A DNA stretch of 64,000 nucleotides from Brevipalpus yothersi (lineage: Eukaryota > Arthropoda > Arachnida > Trombidiformes > Tenuipalpidae): positions 1-64,000 of the forward strand of contig QZCP01000007.1 of NCBI GenBank assembly GCA_003956705.1, read 5' to 3'. Below the pieces are notes generated by a model. That model was not told where the DNA came from. It ran no database searches and saw only the letters and a program-made list of their open reading frames with translations. The position numbers and the translations under genes are program-made. Below, piece after piece: positions 59,752-64,000 of the stretch (position 1 is the stretch's first letter; each line of letters begins with the position of its first letter).

Positions 59752-60792
59752 ATGATGAGTGACGATTTAAGTTGTCCTGAATGTAAAACAACCAAGTATC
59801 GTAATCCATCGCTTAAACTTTTGGTTAATGTATGTGGACATTCATTGTGTGAAAAGTGTGTTGATCTTCTATTCATCAAAGGCAGTGGAAGCTGTCCACA
59901 GTGTGGTATAAGTCTCAGGAAGACCAAATTTCGATTACAAGTTTTCCAAGATGCAACAGTGGAGAAAGAGGTTGACATCAGGAAGAAAGTTTTGAAAGAT
60001 TTCAACAAGAAGGAAGATGATTTCTCTTCATTAGCTGAATATAATGATTATCTTGAATTTATAGAAACTATTATATACAATTTAACATATGATATTGATG
60101 TCGAAGAGACCAAAAGAAAGATAGGTAAAATATCTTACGTTCTGTCAATACTCTGGTTTGCATTTGTTTATAATATCGCCTTTTATATTCTACACTTTAC
60201 AGAACAATATAAAAAAGAAAACAGTGAAGCGATTGTCAAGAATAGAAGTAAAATCAGTAAAGATGAAGAAGAGATCGAAAGTTTACTCGAATTTGAACGA
60301 GAACGAGATCGATGGCGAACCCATACAATCGAACAGGAAGCAATGGAAATGAGAAAAGCGAAAGCTCGTTCTAAGGAAGCTTTGGTTGATGAGCTGATTT
60401 GTTCCAATCTACCAGCATCCGAAATTCTTGCCAATCATTTGGATGAAAGGATGAGCATTGAAACAAAGCAAGCTGAGCCACCCAAACCACCACCCATTCG
60501 ACCGCCTGCACAGGCAACATTTTCTACCGGTATAAAAGTTGGCAAAGGATCAAATGTTTTCCTACCATTGCCTAAAAAGACCGAACACCCGGCATATACT
60601 TATGTTAAGCCATTATTCGATATTGAAGGACCTAGTTTACCGTCTATTGAAAAGTTACAATCAGATGGTTATTTGAATCATGTAAGAGGAATAGATGCCG
60701 CAGAGAAAGCTGGTGGATATTTACCAGTATATCCTTGCTATCGAGCTTTACAGGAAGCTTTTTGTGGTCTTTTCTATGATCCAGATTCCTGA
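59752..60792 (+). CDS. MNAT1: CDK-activating kinase assembly factor MAT1 (TFIIH subunit)
   Basis: Two exons, 59752-60124 and 60203-60792, encode 320 residues (human about 309). MAT1 bridges CDK7 and cyclin H in the CAK complex and links it to TFIIH for transcription initiation and cell-cycle control. The N-terminal C3HC4 RING finger has C8, C11, C28, H30, C33, C36, C48 and C51, within CPECKTTKYRNPSLK and VNVCGHSLCEKC. The MAT1 helical region follows (EVDIRKKVLKDFNKKEDDF), then a coiled coil, then the C-terminal block FSTGIKVG, GYLNHVRG and AGGYLPVYPCYRALQEAF. I start at ATG 59752 because the RING begins seven residues later; an upstream in-frame Met at 59686 would add 22 hydrophobic residues foreign to MAT1. 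The 78-nt intron has no stop and is a multiple of three. It is the only convincing plus-strand gene. Confidence 0.93.
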   Translation: MMSDDLSCPECKTTKYRNPSLKLLVNVCGHSLCEKCVDLLFIKGSGSCPQCGISLRKTKFRLQVFQDATVEKEVDIRKKVLKDFNKKEDDFSSLAEYNDYLEFIETIIYNLTYDIDVEETKRKIGKISYVLSILWFAFVYNIAFYILHFTEQYKKENSEAIVKNRSKISKDEEEIESLLEFERERDRWRTHTIEQEAMEMRKAKARSKEALVDELICSNLPASEILANHLDERMSIETKQAEPPKPPPIRPPAQATFSTGIKVGKGSNVFLPLPKKTEHPAYTYVKPLFDIEGPSLPSIEKLQSDGYLNHVRGIDAAEKAGGYLPVYPCYRALQEAFCGLFYDPDS

Positions 60793-61942
60793 CTTGATGG
60801 TTAATTTATTTTATTTTACTAATGATCACGTTATTTTTGCTGTCATCATATTCATCTTATCATCTCGAATAAAAACAATTCGTCTGTTATTGGTGCAAAC
60901 ACTCAAAGGTTGTTATTATCGGAAACGAGTCCATTTTGATTCATCAATTCCAGGCTGATCAAGCTGGCAGAACTTCAAACAAATCCAGACTGCAGAACGA
61001 GATAGCATTTCTACAAGTTTTTTTTCTTAAGTCTATCATCAATGAAACTTACTCTAATCGATATCTTGGACATTCTTCTACCTCTGTTCTAGTGTCATTA
61101 AGGGACCAAAATATTCCAAAATATAGTATTCCGAAGCCTGCAGCAAGAATCTACTCGAAGGTTGTCAATCTTATGCATAATCTCTAAACATGATAGGTTA
61201 ATGAGTGGCAGTTCGAGGTATAAGATCAATGAGATGTTCTTTTACTATCTCGGGTATCAATTATTTATTTAATTTACATTCATGACTGCTAAAATTATGC
61301 TCGAATCGGATTGATGTCCATGTAATTGTGTCTCAACAGGATTGTGGAGATATGAGACGACGATTTAGTTATATTTTTTCGGTTAATGCAAATGGTTGGA
61401 CAAATGAAAATTGAATTTGGTATAAAATTTTTTGATTCAATTTTTTTCAACAAATTGTTTTAGTCATTAGATACTTTTCTTAATTGTGTCAAAAGACTGT
61501 GTGTAGTTGTGCAAGTTCTATTTGTGAATTTTTTTCATCTACTCTGAATTAATCTTATTAGTTATCATTTGGTAATGTAATATCTAAATACTCTAAACCC
61601 TTATGTGGAAGTACCCAAAAAATGAGACATGTCTCATGTTGATCAGATAACGTTGACATACGTTAAAAGGATTGAAAAAATTAGAGATTCAATTGGACAA
61701 ATAAACTTCAAGTTGCTAGGCTATAAAAAAGGGTTTCACGTTCAGAGGAAGACGGAAAAAGGAGAGAAAAAGGGTGAGTGAAAGAAAAGTTGTTCCCATA
61801 TGCATTTGGAAGTGTATATATATACTTAGACCAGAAAGCACTGTCTAGAGAGAAAATCCATAAAATAACGGAAGTGGAAGGAGTGTAATAAACGGGCAAA
61901 GACCTCGGCACCATGACAAGTCAACAAACCATCCAATTCTTT
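60793..61942. other. Convergent 3' flanks of MAT1 and the Ajuba-like gene
   Basis: No gene recognised; expected to hold the 3' UTRs of the two converging genes. Confidence 0.5.
60868..60873 (+). promoter_or_regulatory. Poly(A) signal of MAT1
   Basis: AATAAA, 76 nt after the MAT1 stop codon. Confidence 0.6.
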
Positions 61943-63316
61943 TTAAGCCGTCAATTGTCGTACTCGTCGAGCATTACAATCTCTACACAAGACGTGACCA
62001 TCAAGAGGAAAGCAACGCTCACCACCGGCTTGAGATGACAAGAGTAAGCCACAATCCTGATTAGGAAGAGACAAGATTTTCGATCATCATCATCACCATT
62101 TGAAGATAAATTTCAATGAGAAACTTGGCAAAACAATAGGAAATCTTTTTTTCATCTTAAAAGATCAGATCATCACTTGTTATATGCACTATTGGCGAAC
62201 ACTCACCTCACAGCTGTAACAGCGGACATGAAAGCTACGATCCAAGGCGACAATACGAACAGGTTCAGGTTGGTTAGGTTCTGATATGATGGGCATCCGA
62301 CATACACAGCATTTTGGGGCAAACTTTATGTTGAAATCCTCTATACAATGAATTCTGTTTGAACTGTCAACAGTGAATGGTATACCTTCCAGTCCTTTAC
62401 CACAAACGGTGCATGTGAAACACTCAGAATGATACGGTTTACCGGTGGCGCGTAAAATACGATCTCGAATTGGCCCATTGCAGACACAACATTTTTCCAA
62501 TGTATTCAAATAGTCTTTCTCACAGTACGGCTTATCATCACGATTGTAGAAAGATGTACCTTGTAATAGTCTATCGCAAGCATGACAGGTAAAACAACGT
62601 ATGTGATATAAACTGCCCATAGCCTGATGGGAATGGAGAGGAAGAGAGACAGAGAGAGGAAAAAGGATACCAAGTAAATTAGCAAGACAAAAAAACACCC
62701 AACTCAATTAATCAATTGTGAATAATATTGCATCATTATCATATTGATTACATCGGCGTGATGAAATACTATTTTCCAGAATATTAAGACAAAGATGATT
62801 CATCTTATCGTTCGTTAAACTTACCGTACATGATCCATCACCGAAAACTGGCTCCCTGCATTTGTGACATCTTCCTGTATTGTGAAACGATGGTGAAAAA
62901 AAAGATTATTATCATTATTGATGTACACAAAGAGAACGGTAATGAATGGACTGGACACACAAACAAAATGGACACTTCGAGAAAGAAAGGAAGAAAGAAA
63001 GAGAAAGAGAGAGAGGAAGAGAGAGAGAGAATAAGTTGACCAGTAGGTGAGAATTTGAACATTTCAAACGGTGTCCACAAGAACACATACCTATCGGCTC
63101 CGATTCACCCATTCTCATTCCATCGAGTAAGCCAGCCAAAAGTTGTTGATCATAAATCAATGGATTTCTCCAGCGAGATGTTGGATAATGAGATCGACTA
63201 GTTTCGATTAGGCTGGATGGATGTTGATGATGCTGGTGTGGGTGACGGCTGGATGTTGATGGGCCCAGGGAGCGGGATGAACGATGATGATCACCAGGAA
63301 AAGTTCGCAGAGACAT
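61943..63316 (-). CDS. jub: Ajuba/LIMD1/WTIP-type three-LIM protein
   Basis: Four exons, 63091-63316, 62825-62874, 62207-62623 and 61943-62056, join to 268 residues. Three C-terminal LIM domains are complete. LIM1 begins RCHKCREPVFGDG (about 77) and contains SLYHIRCFTCHACDRLL and YCEKDY. LIM2 has CCVCNGPIRDRILRATGKPY, HSECFTC and GIPFTVDSSNRIHC. LIM3 has APKCCVCRMPI, DRSFHVRCYSCEDCGLLL and CFPLDGHVLCRDC. Order, spacing and these words match the Ajuba family, which scaffolds adherens junctions, restrains the Hippo kinase Warts/LATS and acts in P-bodies. The pre-LIM part is only about 76 residues, His/Ser/Arg-rich, whereas relatives usually have several hundred. Further 5' exons beyond 63316 or past the right edge are possible. 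Zyxin is a less likely alternative. Confidence 0.9.
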
Positions 63317-64000
63317 AGAATAACTCAATCAGGCCAATATAAAAAAATGAAATTTGAAGAATAAAGTAAATCAAAACAATCAATGTAACACCTCTTGAAC
63401 AACTCTTCAATCTTCAATCAAATAAACACACACACAACCCACACAATTTTCTCAACGCGAATGAATGAAGTTGGAAGAAAAAACAGTTTTTTTTATACAG
63501 AAAAGGAAAAAGTTTTTCTTTGCCCAGATGGCGCTTTTATACCTGAAAATTTTGCCTCAAAAAGTTTTGACATAAGTTTCACCAAAGTTTTTTGCAAAGT
63601 TCTTACAAAGTTCTTATAATAGATTTTCGGTTCAATTTTTTCAACTGAATTTCCAGTGATGTAAGCAACAGTTGTAAAATTATTTAGCTAGTCTGAGTGA
63701 GAATAGTATTGGAGAAAATGTTTTCTGGTAGCTGGAATTTTGGTTTTTTCTTCACCAGTTTTCAATGTTGTTTTCAATAATTCGTGAAAATGTGGACAGT
63801 TTTTGAATTACATAGTTCAAGATCTCTTTTTTTCGTAAACGCTTATCAATCATTTGGTTGCCTGCAATGTTGTAAGCCCAATGAAAAAGAGAGAAAAATT
63901 TTCCGGGTCTGCAGGAAAAAACGGTCACAGTATCTAAGTATCTGTTACACTGGAAGGAGATCCATTGTAAACGAATCTTTTTATTCAATGGAAACTGTAG
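63317..64000. other. 5' flank of the Ajuba-like gene to the window edge
   Basis: No gene seen. An upstream exon of the LIM gene could lie here but no acceptor-bounded frame stands out. Confidence 0.45.

Overview
The window is nuclear DNA of a small-genome animal. I infer an arthropod, most likely an acariform mite. It is AT-rich, most introns are 60-200 bp, and the genes are arthropod-typical: a zizimin-type DOCK GEF, katanin p60, V-ATPase E, ZC3H3, a large cadherin, RpL11, MAT1 and an Ajuba LIM protein. Very long (GA)n/(CT)n microsatellites run through it, and one 434-base assembly gap (15722-16155) sits inside such a tract. The taxon is an inference from gene style; I recognise no species marker.

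Layout. 1-3208 (-): first coding exon of a DOCK9/10/11 (Zir) gene that continues beyond the left edge. 3209-4774: unassigned, with weak plus-strand exon candidates. 4775-6379 (-): katanin p60 in one exon. 7624-8723 (-): V-ATPase subunit E, five exons, 226 aa. 8740-9595: intergenic, with a GC-rich patch of repeated GCTCGC words. 9596-10549 (-): ZC3H3-like four-finger CCCH protein. 11690-43316 (-): a 31.6-kb cadherin gene whose six exons join in frame into about 1,464 aa (signal peptide, nine cadherin repeats, one membrane helix, about 275-aa tail). Its three long introns (12.2, 4.6 and 10.1 kb) hold nearly all of the long GA/CT tracts, and the 4.6-kb intron is GC-AG.

43.8-54.0 kb is the most interesting stretch. 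A functional RpL11 gene (52970-53875) has a truncated, frameshifted copy at 45410-45743. Both the 5' flank and the 3' flank of RpL11 are also duplicated. Between the two copies lies a tandem array, all on the minus strand, of four intact five-exon genes (46546-47190, 48523-49223, 50001-50681, 51780-52417) and one dead exon (about 47820-47915). The genes encode 117-137-aa secreted proteins with six cysteines, a fixed C4-x12-C5 spacing and the same intron positions and phases. I do not recognise the family and regard it as the best candidate here for an undescribed system.

54.8-56.8 kb (-) carries a four-exon gene joining a signal-peptide/anchor segment and a Gly/Ser-rich linker to a divergent branched-chain aminotransferase fold. 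It keeps the PLP lysine but lacks the usual ITEVGTMN motif. 57.6-59.7 kb holds a compound CT repeat and unassigned coding-like fragments. 59752-60792 (+) is MAT1, the CAK assembly factor, with a 78-nt in-frame intron. 61943-63316 (-) is a short Ajuba-type three-LIM protein.

The genes do not form a pathway. Apart from the paralogue array this is ordinary housekeeping neighbourhood. Exon structures were built by hand from splice consensus, reading phase and protein-family continuity; no search was run.
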